Source: Phytophthora quininea
Lineage: Eukaryota > Oomycota > Peronosporomycetes > Peronosporales > Peronosporaceae
Direction: 5' to 3'
DNA: 64,000 nt
NCBI GenBank assembly: GCA_011947345.1
Contig: JAAVTG010000621.1
Location: 1-64,000 of the forward strand
The notes under the pieces were generated by a model. That model searched no databases and was not told the origin of the DNA. It worked only from the letters and a program-made list of their open reading frames with translations. Positions 23,072 through 32,803 of the stretch are shown piece after piece (the first letter of the stretch is position 1; each line of letters starts with the position of its first letter). Made by a program: the position numbers and the translations under genes.

Positions 23072-23228
23072 TACAGCGGGACTGCGTAGCGGTGCACGTG
23101 CACAGAGGAAGACGTAGGACTCCCGAGTCTGTCTCTTTAGGCGTCCCGCCTTCGGTTTTATACAAGAACCAAGTACAGTCCCGTAAGTAGGACTCGCAGA
23201 GTCAGTATCCCTTAAAACAAGGATAACA
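23072..23228 (-). repeat. 5' LTR of the Ty3 element
   Basis: 157 bp. On the minus strand it begins TGTTATCC and carries TATAAAACC about 60 nt in, a plausible TATA box for element transcription. The matching site in the 3' LTR reads TATAGAACC. A related LTR occurs at 28832-29600 in the opposite orientation. Confidence 0.85.
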
Positions 23229-23983
23229 CTAATTAACTGCAAAAATAGAACTGAATTGAATTGTTTTATCTGACCCTGGTGTAAATGTACAGACTAAACT
23301 ATGTGGCATAGTTAATCTAAGAGATATGTAAACGAGTGGTGGAGAGCCAGATGGCTACACAGTCGAAACTCTACGCACGGTTGAGAGTTTCGCGTAACCT
23401 CCAAAGTCAACGCACGGTTATGACTTTCGTGTAACCCCGTTACAGGAAACAAGTTTTGGGATAGGATGAACACAAACACAGTTAAATTAGCCTTCTTGGA
23501 TGCAAGCGGTCTTCATATCTAGGACGGGAAGGACATTGGCCCACCCAGCGCAAGTCGTACAAGCAAGGTTACACGGTGAAGATCCCTGGATAGCTTGGCC
23601 AAGGTCTTCGTTAGCTCCAACCTCCTCAAAGATCCCGCTGTAGGGAGCGGCAAGCACAAGAAAAGGAAAGGAACACACACCCTACAAGGCAACCCAAGGG
23701 CTCCAGAGCATTTCTGGCCCGTCGACACGGTCTCGAGCACCTCGATCGAAGTCGACACTCCCAACCCGGCGCTGCGTGAAGAATTTCCACGTAGCTGCCA
23801 AGGTCCTACGTCTCGCCAAGACGGTTCAAGGTTTTCACCAAAGCACATCTCTACCCCGTCACCGGAGAAGAGCAACCCGCCCACCGACGGGTACACAAGG
23901 TGAGAGGCATTCAGCATCCCCACGGATATCGGAGTACCCCTCCGTTAGTCGGCTGTCTGGGCACCTGTGCGCAAGCGTTTGGA
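23229..23983. other. Transposon-flank sequence without a clear gene
   Basis: No gene recognised. About 23875-23975 carries a dispersed repeat (CGACGGGTACACAAGGTGAG) also found at 30970-31055. It abuts the transposase fragment at 23984, so that fragment was probably truncated by this repeat. Confidence 0.5.
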
Positions 23984-24340
23984 TCACGTCACGAGATTTT
24001 GCTCATCCCGCTCTGCCACACGAAAGTGGAGCCTAAAGTCGCCGTCGGGCATCTGAGTAAGATAGTAGTTAATCCGTGAAGGTGGGCAATCTACGCGTTG
24101 ACGGCGCGTGATGTAGCGTCGAGACTCCAACACAAGATACAGCGACGAGTAGCTTATGTCCACGACTTCATCGCTCGACTCGTCATTACTCGACGCGCCG
24201 CTGTCCGCACTCAGACGGAGTTGATTTCCCCACGCGAGGAGCAGTCGTGACAAGAGCACCTTCCTGCTAAGCGTCGGCATCTTTGGATCTTGATGAACAG
24301 TCGCGAGTTCAATGCTCCAAGAACTTGCAAAGGTAGTCAA
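23984..24340 (-). pseudogene. PIF/Harbinger-like transposase N-terminal fragment
   Basis: A 118-residue frame contains an acidic Ser-rich stretch followed by LESRRYITRRQRVDCPPSRI and QMPDGDFRLHFRVAERDE. This pattern (Arg-rich, then a small-residue 'MPD..FR..FR' helix) resembles the region just before the DDE domain in PIF/Harbinger (DDE_Tnp_4) transposases. The frame runs into the dispersed repeat at ~23975 with no DDE core. It is separate from the complete element at 24791-27431. The assignment rests on recalled family pattern only. Confidence 0.45.
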
Positions 24341-24429
24341 AGTACGCTAGCGTTGATTGGCAGATCGTCCGTGAACTCAGCTTTTGGAAAGAGCTCTTGC
24401 ACCCAACTCTGACCACTATCGATTAGGCG

Positions 24430-24680
24430 TAGCCGTAGTAGTTGCTTCTGGTTGCGCATTGGATTGATGCGCCTGTCTCTACTACCACTACCACTTGACA
24501 CCATCATGTCCGCCGTATCGAATTATCGATGTATACTTAGTTTCATTATCTGATCGATAATATTGACGATTGTATGGTCCAAAATTCTATTCTGTCGTTA
24601 CTCGCGAATGACTGGCTTTAGCAGCAGTAATTGCTGAAATTTTAGCCAATATTGGCGGACTGCCCTCATGCATTACGGCG
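24430..24680 (+). repeat. Diverged dispersed copy of the satellite monomer and tail
   Basis: The order of segments matches monomer 6 plus the unit tail of the satellite. GATGCGCCTGTCTCT matches GATGCGCCTGTTTCT. CACCATCATGTCCGCC matches CACCATCATGTTCGCC. CTTAGTTTCATTATCTGATC matches the tail. GGCTTTAGCAGCAG...TTTTAGCC loosely matches the GCTAAAAAGCAGCG region. It is a single, strongly diverged copy about 9 kb from the array. Confidence 0.7.
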
Positions 24681-25133
24681 ACTTGCCTCCATGGATTTCA
24701 AGGAAATTTGCTTGTTAAATGTCGATTTTGCCTCCATGCCTCCATTGGATTAGGTTATAACCCCGCAAATTAAATATATATGCAGACTAAAGCATCTCCA
24801 ACAGTGCACTGTAAACGGTAACGGTAAAACAAAATATCGCGCAGCGTGGTGTTTTATTCCTCAGGGGTCCGCGCTAACTCTAAACCGAGATGCCGGGCCC
24901 AGTAAATTATAACTTCGGTTTGGCAAATTGGCCGTATTTGCAGTGGACACGCCAAGCACGGCAAACTCCTAGCTGCAGCAGTGATAGGCCAGCGAATTGT
25001 TGCTTGTTCTCCGTGCATCCACGCCGCAGCCCTTCAATTCAGCGACTTCCGAGGGATGGCAACATGTTCGACGATGGAGAAGCGTATGACGGCGTCCTCA
25101 GCGCTCGACACTGTACCCGTCCAGGCCACATAA

Positions 25134-26009
25134 TCCCTCGGTATCACCATACAAACCAAGGGGAAGAATTTTAAAGCGGAGGAGGAAGTGTTGCTGTGCT
25201 CTGCGTACCATAGCGTCGGCAAGGACCAGGCAATCAAAACAGGGCAAGCAGGGCCAACGTTTTGGGAGCGTGTTACTGAATACTACTACGAGCACCGAGT
25301 TGGCGGAGATAACTGCTGGCCTATGCGCTCCCTCGAGTCAAAATGGTCTAAGATTCAGCACGATGTCTCTAAGTTTGCAAACGGCATTGCAAGCGCAGGA
25401 GATCTGAACCGGTCGGGCACGAACGAAGGCGATGACATTGTGAGCGCATTAAAACTGTACCAAAGCACGCATACAACTAAAGGTGTCCGAGAAAACAAGA
25501 CCTTTCGCTACGCCCATTGCTGGTGCGTGCTCTCCAAGGGCCCAAGTGGCAGGGCCATCGCGAAGCTTCTCGAGCTCCTCAACTCCAGCAAGCAGGTGTC
25601 ACAAACAGCCCGGCATCGTTCGAATCCTTTTCTGAATCGAATAGAACGCCACGCCCACCGGCAAATAAAGCGACAAAATCTCCGTCGAAGCTGCAACTAC
25701 TCTACTTGCTGCTAGCAGTCAAAAGCATCCTCATACACTTATAAAGAATCGAATAACTAAACTCTGTTCTCCACCAAGCTGGGCGTATTGGATTCCTATA
25801 CAAGAGAGTACTTTCAGCTGCGCCGTAACGCCGTACTCGCTCGGATGAAAAGCGGCAACGAACAAAACCATTCTACCAACACCTTGCAGAACGAGGCGGG
25901 TGCAGCAACATCAATGTTGGAGCAACCAGTAGCTGCGTTCGTGTCAGAAGCTCCCATTAAAGAGGAGATGCAGCATCGTCGTACAACACCGGATTTTAAC
26001 AGCACGTAG
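25134..26009 (+). pseudogene. Harbinger accessory Myb/SANT-like protein, frameshifted
   Basis: The main frame (25134-25715) has FKAEEEVLLCSAYHSVGKDQ, then FWERVTEYYYEHR, then SLESKWSKIQHDVSKF. This is a trihelix/Myb-like DNA-binding domain. It continues to FRYAHCWCVLSKGP, matching the 'CW..L...PKW' segment of NAM-associated C-termini seen in such accessory proteins. There is no ATG in this frame after the stop at 25131. The likely start lies in another frame at about 25058 (MATCSTMEKRMTASS), so an indel or intron is needed. A second frame (25788-26009, YFQLRRNAVLARMKSG) looks like the C-terminus. In this superfamily the protein helps the transposase bind the ends. Confidence 0.7.
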
Positions 26010-26012
26010 CCC

Positions 26013-27190
26013 CTACGCGTCTGTACTTCGGTACCCCAACAAGTGCTCCACTAAATCGTCGTGCAATGCCTCGTGCGCACTTTCATTCTGCACGTGCGCC
26101 AGATGCTGCAGCTGCGAGTCGAACACAAAATCTGCAGTTGCTAGTGAGGGCCACGGTATCCTCCGAGTATACTCTTCTTCATTACTAACGTCACCTTCTT
26201 CAGCTTCGAAAATTATGTTGTGCATTACTACACACGTGTACCATACATCCTTCAGTAAGTCTTACTCCCACAAACGAGCTGGCTGTGCCAGTATTGCAAA
26301 ACATCCTTGGAGTACACCAAAGCAACGCTCCACGTCCTTGTGGGCGCCCTCTTGCATTTCACCATAGAACCGCTGTTTCGCATTAGCTAGGTTGCTAATG
26401 GTCTTCATGACAACCGACCACGGAGGATAAATACTGTCACAAAGCAGGTAGCACATGCTGTAGTTGTCGCCGTTAACGCTGAAAGAGTGATCTGGTGCGC
26501 TACCTCGCAGCCATCAAAGGCTATCTGCCAACCGCGTTGATACCGTTGTTTGGTCAAGGAAGACCAGCGTAATAATATCAGATCCACAAATTATGTGTTG
26601 CTACAGGTTCCGTGATGATAGATCGCTCGCCATCTTTGTCCTGATGCATCCCTTGCCAGCCAACAGGACAATTCTTCCATGTTTAATGTGTGCAATCCAA
26701 CGATTCGAACATCCCGGAGAAGCCCCGCTGCCTACTCATAGCAGAATGACGCACGGTGTCAGCTGGAGTCAACTCTCGTCGATCCTCCGGGTTAAACTTG
26801 GGTAACAGAGCGAATGTAAAGCGTTTAATTGCCTTTTCTGTCGTTTTTCGCCAAGTCTAACGTATTCATCCGTTGCGTCAGTTGCAATACTATAGCTGTA
26901 CATGTGGAGAGCGGTCGTCACCTTTTGGTACGGCGACAGCTCAGGCTCGCCCGTCACGTCATACATCTAGGAAAAGTAATCGTCCAGCTTAAGTACTCCG
27001 TCCACCAAGAGGCGAAACAATCGCTTCTTGTAGTCCGCAAAGCAGTCAAGAAAGAGTCGTTGTTGACCTGCTGCGTGATCGCGCCTGGCGGTTGGGCTGC
27101 GAACGAGACGGGATCCTCCGCGCTGTTTGGGCGTCTCCCCACACGCCAGGCTCGGACACGCGGCGGCAGCAGCAGCGACAACAGTCATCT
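26013..27190 (-). pseudogene. Harbinger DDE transposase, several frameshifts and stops
   Basis: Read from right to left: GEPELSPYQKVTTALHMYSY and TDATDEYVRLGE (helical region before the core) at about 26850-26966. The core follows at about 26530-26700 with TWKNCPVGWQGMHQDKDGER and ITEPVATHNLWI. Next comes NGDNYSMCYLLCDSIYPPW near 26410-26450. The C-terminal KDVERCFGVLQGCFAILAQP is near 26270-26330, then MHNIIFEAEEGDV. This order matches DDE_Tnp_4 PIF/Harbinger transposases. At least four frame breaks mean that no active enzyme can be made from this copy. Confidence 0.8.
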
Positions 27191-27434
27191 CTGCAGCTTC
27201 GTCTTCCTCACACCCGTCGTGCTCCTCTCACAGTCGCTCCAGGTGTGCTCTCCAATCCACATCGGCACAAGAACGTTTGGACAAAGAGGGATTTGCTTGT
27301 TGCTTTCCAGATATCGTGCACCGGTGGGGCAAACGTTTTAGCGTGACGGGAAAGTTTTATAGTGACAAGGTAAAATTCACTACAAAGGTCATTTTAGCTT
27401 GATCGTGTACATTGTACCGTTGGAGATGCTCTAA

Positions 27435-27640
27435 CACTACATATACTCTCCATTCAACTAACACAAACTCACCTCATTTATTATACCTCAACCATTCCAC
27501 TCCAAGCAAAATGCTTTTTTCTTATTTTCCTTCTAATTCTTATCCCATCCTCGACTCTCTCTCTCTTTATGAAAATATTTCTCTTTTCACTATCCCATAA
27601 TATTCTTGTTTCTATATTCCATACTCACTTCACAACTACT
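27435..27640. repeat. Pyrimidine-rich tract right of the Harbinger element
   Basis: C/T/A-rich sequence with very little G, like the tracts at 1-340 and 9164-10080. With the diverged satellite monomer on the other side of the transposon, it may be the edge of an old satellite locus later split by the Harbinger insertion. Confidence 0.5.
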
Positions 27641-27779
27641 CAAAAGGCACGCAACTGCGTTTCTACCGTTTCTGACCGCATTTCACCAACTCACCCCGTC
27701 TATACCCCCATCGGCCCCATCTTTCCAACTACCGCCGCGCCATCCGCGTAAGCCCACCCGACTCCCATACTTACTCCAA

Positions 27780-28835
27780 AACTACTCAAAGAGCTGGTGC
27801 ACAACGACATCATGGGCCCCATGGCTCAAAAGTCAATAGGTGGAGCGCACTACGTGGTCACTTTCATCGACGATTTCTCCCGGTACACAAAGGTATACCT
27901 TCTAAAGGAATAATCGGAAGCACTAGAGTCGTTTGAAACCTTTCGCCACCTTGTCAAGACACAGACAGGTGCAACGCTGAAAATTTTTCGAACGGATAAT
28001 GGTGGCGAGTACATGAGCAAGCACTTTGCAGAATTCTGCTCACAGCACGGTATAGTTCACCAAACCATGACGCCATACATGCCTCAGTAAAATCGATCCA
28101 CAGACCGCATGAATCGCACCATCGTCGAGAGAGCTCGAGACATGCTGCATACCACCAGGTACAAAAAGGCTGGTGGGCGTGAGTCATAGTGACCGCCGTG
28201 TATCTGACCAACCGCAGCACACAGCGATGCCACTCCATACGAGATCATGTGGAAGAAAGTTCCATCACTGAAACATCGCCGCATTTTTGGATCTCGAAGC
28301 TTCATGTACGTCGACGAGACACTACGAGCCAAATAGCACAGCAAGGTGCACAAGTGTATTATGCTGGGTTACACGGACAACTCGACGTTCTATCGTGTCT
28401 AGGATTTTGACTCCTCTCGTGTCGCAACAACTCGTACTATTAGCGAAGACGAGCGCCCACCACCGATTGCTCAAACTCTAGCTGTACGTGACGATAGGCT
28501 GGTGACGAAGCTGCCAGATGATGACTTGAATTCGAGCGCCAATCCGAGGCCCCGTATCCCTGATGAACCAGCCAGTGGCGGTCATATCCCCATGACTGAT
28601 CCCGATGACGCCAGTTCACCTCCGACACCAATGGACGTGGAACTGGACAACGAGGTCTCGTCCAACGCCATCGTACCAACCTCGACATCAATAACAAACC
28701 AAATGACCACGCATCAAGACCACGAGCAAATGCAGGGTGAGAACCAAGTAAGTGTTTTCCTTCAAATGAACGGCTCCAACAAGATGGTGCTATCGTACAA
28801 AGACACTCAGACAGAGGGAAGAATCCTCTAGTGTT
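27780..28835 (+). pseudogene. Ty1/copia integrase fragment
   Basis: The frame from about 27793 gives [11 protein letters not shown] (first catalytic Asp), [38 protein letters not shown] (second Asp) and HQTMTPYMPQ. The usual GVAER motif then reads RSTDRMNRTIVERARDML, so the catalytic Glu position appears replaced. KHRRIFGSRSFMYVDETLRA and CIMLGYTDNSTFYRV follow. This order is diagnostic of Ty1/copia integrase. Stops lie after YLLKE, MPQ and LRAK. A final frame (28502-28831) is Asp/Pro/Ser-rich, like the linker between copia integrase and RT. There is no RT or RNase H. Confidence 0.85.
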
Positions 28836-29600
28836 CACAAATGTTTTTGGCGACACTGACTCTGCGAGTCCTAATTACGGGGCTGTGCTTGGTTCCGGTA
28901 TAGAACCGAACGCGGAAAGCCTAAGCGTCAAGGTCAAAACTCGTGTCACTTGATAATGCATACAAAATCAAGTGTATAAGGCTAAATCAATACTTTTTAA
29001 AACACTGTAGTCAAAACTGTAGAGGGAATAGACAAAAAGCGCATACATACACTTGGAGTCCATTCAACGCTGGTTTTGTCGTTTCCTATTTTTGTCGGCG
29101 CGATAGGAATGGACGCAATAGGCAGGTTGTATCAGCACATCTAGATTGGGGTATTTTCACGTAAAATTATAGTTTAGCGCACGATTATGTGCACAGTCGC
29201 GCGACCCTTCACGGGCCAGACGCCATTTATATGGAGCGGTCAGCTTCATCGAGGCCACCACGAGCGCCACTGCTGCTTCTGCACAAAATCAGTGAGAGTG
29301 AAGTCTTATAAGTAGGTCTTATAAGTAGATAATAATACCATCCAGACGTATGTGGTTATGCGGATGCGGCGGATAATATTGGGAGCTGGTTGGGAGCTGC
29401 TCTCAGCCAGAGACCCTTCGCCATACTAGGTTTTTGTATTGGAAATGGCACGCATATTGAAGGTACAATTTATCGAGAGCTCGTTTTTCTTACAAACTTC
29501 AATACAAGAGAAGTGACACGACTATTAACGTTAGCAAACACCTCGTGGAGTCCTACGTCTTCCTCTGTGCACGTGGACTGTTACGCAGCCCCGCTGCGAC
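28832..29600 (+). repeat. Solo LTR related to the Ty3 LTR, split by an insertion
   Basis: 28832-28945 matches the outer half of the Ty3 LTR in reverse orientation to 23072-23228 (ACTGACTCTGCGAGTCCTAA, a GGTATAGAACCGAA promoter-like site). 29542-29600 matches the inner half (GAGTCCTACGTCTTCCTCTG). The halves are separated by ~0.6 kb. No internal retroelement sequence is adjacent, so this is a solo LTR. Confidence 0.75.
28946..29541. mobile_element. ~596-bp insertion inside the solo LTR
   Basis: The insertion is flanked by CTCGTG (28940-28945 and 29542-29547), a possible 6-bp target duplication. Near its edges are short inverted matches: TCGTGTCACTT at 28941-28951 and AAGTGACACGA at 29511-29521. 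The inside is AT-rich, and I found no open frame resembling a transposase, so it would be a non-autonomous (MITE-like) element. The exact ends and class are uncertain. Confidence 0.45.
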
Positions 29601-30954
29601 GAACCTCTCAACGGTTGCAGACCGTTGCAACAGGTACAGCACCTGCGAGCCCTGTCAATTGGTAAGCACTCTAACAGTTTGCGTATCTTTACGGCACGCC
29701 CGATTCCCAGCGAAATGGTACCAAAGACTCGGATTTTGACGAGACTCAACCATCTGAAAGGTGTTCAGCCTGGTAAAACCAAAGCAAAAGGCGTGGTTTT
29801 CGATGCATGGAAATATGAAGTGGACTCCGAAAGCCCCGCCGGATTAGATGATTGCAGCCTCAGCGTGTCAAGGTACGAACTGGACTGTTGGTGTAGTTTT
29901 CATACAATTGGCACTAGCGGTTCCTTGCTGGTATATTTGATCGAAGACCGGGAGTTTTCGAAAGGGGTCTAAAGTACTCGATTTCAATCTCAACTATCTA
30001 TCTCTACGCGAAGAAAATATTTGCGCCGCAGCCCGCGAAACCAAATTCACTCTCCATGAGCCCGACAGTGCCCAGTGACGATGTACGTTGCCAGCCCCAC
30101 AACGTTTGACTAGTCCGCTAATCAACCTCGGCCGTTGCCATGTAGCAGATCGAAGTCATACGAGCTTGATATGAGTGCGACTGTAAAGTTTTCTGGACAA
30201 CGGGGTGGTTATGCAGTCATGTCATCGCGTGCACTTCGTGATGAGTCCGACATCAATACTGCAACAGCACACCTGCCAACAAGAAATGCCCCGAGCGGAT
30301 ACCGGGAGCCTCGGAACTGCCTAACTAGCTGAGGAGGGTTTGAATTACTTTGCAGCAGGAAAGTTAATGACGGAGTCAAGTCGAAGCCAGCTTTGCCGAT
30401 GCAGTGGGATGTCTTGAAGCGCATGCCAGACAAGGATGTCGACGGGGAATTGTCAACCGACACGTTCTGGGCAAGTTGTCGACTGGATTGATATAACAGG
30501 CAAGATAGGTTTGTTCCGATAGACTGTGCACTTCCTGAATGGACAAGAGCTACGCGTAGAAATGGAAGTAATTGCTGAATTATTGGAATTGCCAGCAGCT
30601 CTAGGGCTTGACATCGCCGAAAAAACTCGTCCAGTGATCTCGAACATGATAACTAACATCGCGTAGCAGACAACAACAAAAGACCTCGTTGATTTCCCAC
30701 CATTTCTTGACACGCATTGATTTCCCACCCGCTTTGCATCAAAACTAATGCCATCCCTGCTGAGCATCCAAGAAACAAAACGGGGATGTGACAACACTAC
30801 CCGGCCAGTTAACCCCGACCTCGACACAGCCGGCCGTGGCCAGCAACCGTCCCCTGACAGCAGACCGATGCATACCCGTGCTGCTGTCACCCCAGGGCCT
30901 CGCATCCTCCATGAACAGTTCAGTCTTCACCGCACCTCCTCGAATCAACGGTTG
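29601..30954. other. No recognisable gene
   Basis: Short frames only. The longest plus frame (29625-29972, 115 residues) and a 150-residue minus frame (30453-30905) match no family I know. Given the flanks this is probably decayed mobile DNA. Confidence 0.4.
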
Positions 30955-31055
30955 GGCGCTACCCGCCCGCCGACGGGTACACAAGGTGAGAGCGCGTTCA
31001 GCGTACCCGGCAGATCGGAAGACCCCTCCGTAGTCGGCAGTCTGGGTCGGTAGAT
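30955..31055 (-). repeat. Dispersed repeat shared with 23875-23975
   Basis: Both copies contain CGACGGGTACACAAGGTGAG and later GACCCCTCCGTAGTCGG-like sequence. On the minus strand both read LSPCVPVGG in one frame. The two copies differ by many substitutions. The element type is unknown. Confidence 0.55.
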
Positions 31056-31174
31056 CCCGCTACGCCACAGGTTTTGGCGACAGTGTTCGTCGCTGTGGTT
31101 TCGCGAAAGACACGCTGGAGAACCAGCACACTCAAATGAGTCAAGCGATAGCCCCATACGAATAACTACCCCCC

Positions 31175-31201
31175 CACACACACACACACACACACACACA
31201 C
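31175..31201. repeat. (CA)n microsatellite
   Basis: About 13 CA dinucleotides follow a run of C. Confidence 0.95.
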
Positions 31202-31202
31202 T

Positions 31203-32415
31203 TCCTCCGGACCAGGATTACCACAAAAACAACCATCGAAGAAAAGGATAAATGACGACTTGTGGCCACTCGAATGAGATTACTAGTAGGTTACCAAGGG
31301 GGTGAAGTGCAATGTGAGTCACCGTCTCCGCTAGCTGTAGTTGGGGGTTACCAAGAGGGATTACAACCCTCTTCAAGCATGGATTCTCATAGCAAATCGC
31401 ATATTCCGATTTGGTATAGATCGGATCCTATCTGCGATGTTTTTGTGTAATGGTTGTGGAAGCTGGAGTCCACCAACTATCAGACTCGCGGTCGTTACCA
31501 TTGTCCCTTGTCGACTTCGTTGCGACCGCAGTGGCGTTAAAGGGCCAGAGCGCTTAATCAAGTTTGCTTGGTCTGACTGACCTCATCAGTTGTTGCAGAA
31601 GCAGATCTCGATGGCGCAGGGGTCGTTCGTCCGTCTCGCAGGGAGCGTTGTCTGCAGCTCCTCCTCGCTAGTGACATCCACTGAGACAGAGTCTGCGGAC
31701 GGGAGCTCGTTTTCCGACGGAGCCGTGTCAGCTCTCGACGAAGAGGAGCCTGGAGCGTTGGCTTGGTCAGCGGTTCCGTGAGTGAGCATGCCGATATTGA
31801 GATAGTATGAAATTTCCTTTATACTTATTGCTTACGGGATGCTCTTCTGGTTTCGAAGTGAGGAGAAGACCACGCGGTAAAACTAGTGGTCTGTGACGTA
31901 CTGGCCTAGCCGTGTAGAATTCTTGTACGTAACGTACATCGAAAATAAAATTTTATAGAGAAAACATAATTCCCTAGCTTCGCCATGGAATGTACCTATC
32001 CATGGCTAAAAGAGGTATGGTATGAGTCCACCACGGTTATGCGAAACATCTCTACGTACAGAGTTTTACTGAGATAGGAGAAAAGGCAAACAGCCCGGCC
32101 CAACAAGAATTATTTCCGTGGTATGGTATCGATATTATGCCGGTGGCAAAGGAGGGTCCTCAAAGGATTAGTTGCGTACTAGTACGCCGCTCCATTCCAG
32201 TACATGTTGGCTTCGGTGGGAGTGAAGCTTCGTGATAGTTGCGAATCAGGCGCACCACATACCGAAGTCATCGCCATTGAGATTTTCGAGCCTAGCAATC
32301 CCAGCCTTCGTGAGAAAAACGTTTTTTTTTTACACAATATTTGGGAAATTCACCCAAATTTGCAAGTCCGCCCAGCCTGTCATCGCAGAAAACAGCTCGC
32401 CCCTCCGCCGACAAC
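31203..32415. other. No recognisable gene; boundary of the gene block
   Basis: A 67-residue minus frame (31586-31789) starts MLTHGTADQ and ends NDPCAIEICFCNN. It has acidic/Ser composition and a Cys cluster but no family that I recognise. The rest is AT-richer and likely intergenic. A T9 run at 32324-32332 precedes the TOM6-like gene. Confidence 0.35.
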
Positions 32416-32553
32416 ATGTTCATGCTAAAGAAGAAGAAGCCGCAGGTGGACACCGCCAAGCAGATGAAGGCCGTAGCCTGGGACCTATCCAAGATCGCGC
32501 TGGTCTTCTTGGGCATCCGCGCCGCGTCTGTCTTCCTCAACCAGGAAAGTTAA
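32416..32553 (+). CDS. TOM6-like small outer-membrane translocase subunit (tentative)
   Basis: A 45-residue protein starting at ATG 32416 (a second in-frame ATG is at 32422). It has a short basic N-terminus (MFMLKKKKPQ), a helix DTAKQMKAVAWDLSKI, and one membrane segment ALVFLGIRAASVFL near residues 27-40. From memory, plant TOM6 also begins MF, then Met-basic residues, K/R-P, an A-K/L-Q-L/M-K/R helix and V-I-R-A-A-x-x-V-L in the membrane. The layout here agrees. TOM6 stabilises the general import pore of the mitochondrial outer membrane. The match is by pattern only, and another single-pass tail-anchored microprotein is possible. The frame is clean, and the gene is divergent in context from the transposon debris on its left and convergent with POLR1C. 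Confidence 0.5.
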   Translation: MFMLKKKKPQVDTAKQMKAVAWDLSKIALVFLGIRAASVFLNQES

Positions 32554-32803
32554 ATGGGGCATTGACAGCGTGGGTCCTCTCCTGACAAACAGCAGCAGCC
32601 AGCAATCCAACCATCGGACCACACAGAAGCAACGGTGGACAAGAAGCAAGCAGATGCAACGGGACGTATCAATACAGTAGACGTTTTGCGGAGGTCCTTC
32701 CATCATCGCAAGACCGAGACTACAGAGTTTCAATATGGTATGCATGCATATATTCAGTCGACGAGGCTTTTGGCTCGACTCCAAGCAATCTCTATGGTTT
32801 GTT

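Larger units (their letters stand above)
16768..23228 (-). mobile_element. Ty3/gypsy chromovirus, degraded
   Basis: A 6461-bp element between two direct LTRs. On the minus strand the order is 5' LTR (23228-23072), primer-binding site, gag with zinc knuckle, aspartic protease, reverse transcriptase/RNase H, integrase, chromodomain, then a 1.3-kb 3' region and the 3' LTR (16923-16768). The order PR-RT-RH-INT-chromodomain is diagnostic of Ty3/gypsy chromoviruses. Frameshifts and stops break gag, protease, integrase and the chromodomain, and the RT palm is deleted, so the copy cannot be autonomous. I see no 5-bp target duplication (flanks ATCCC and CTAAT). This suggests old age or recombination between copies. 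Confidence 0.9.
24791..27431. mobile_element. PIF/Harbinger DNA transposon with TIRs and TAA target duplication
   Basis: The 2641-bp element has inverted ends. The left end (24791 on) reads AGCATCTCCAACAGTGCACT. The right end, reverse-complemented (from 27431), reads GAGCATCTCCAACGGTACAA. Both are flanked by TAA (24788-24790 and 27432-27434), the 3-bp TWA duplication typical of this superfamily. Inside are the two expected genes, convergently arranged: a Myb/SANT-like ORF on plus and a DDE transposase on minus. Both are frameshifted. The element sits between the diverged satellite monomer and a pyrimidine-rich tract. Confidence 0.9.

Noticed and set aside
31586..31789. Possible small CX9C mitochondrial protein from the Cys cluster PCAIEICFC
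   Set aside because: The frame stops right after the cluster and no second Cys pair or splice continuation was found.
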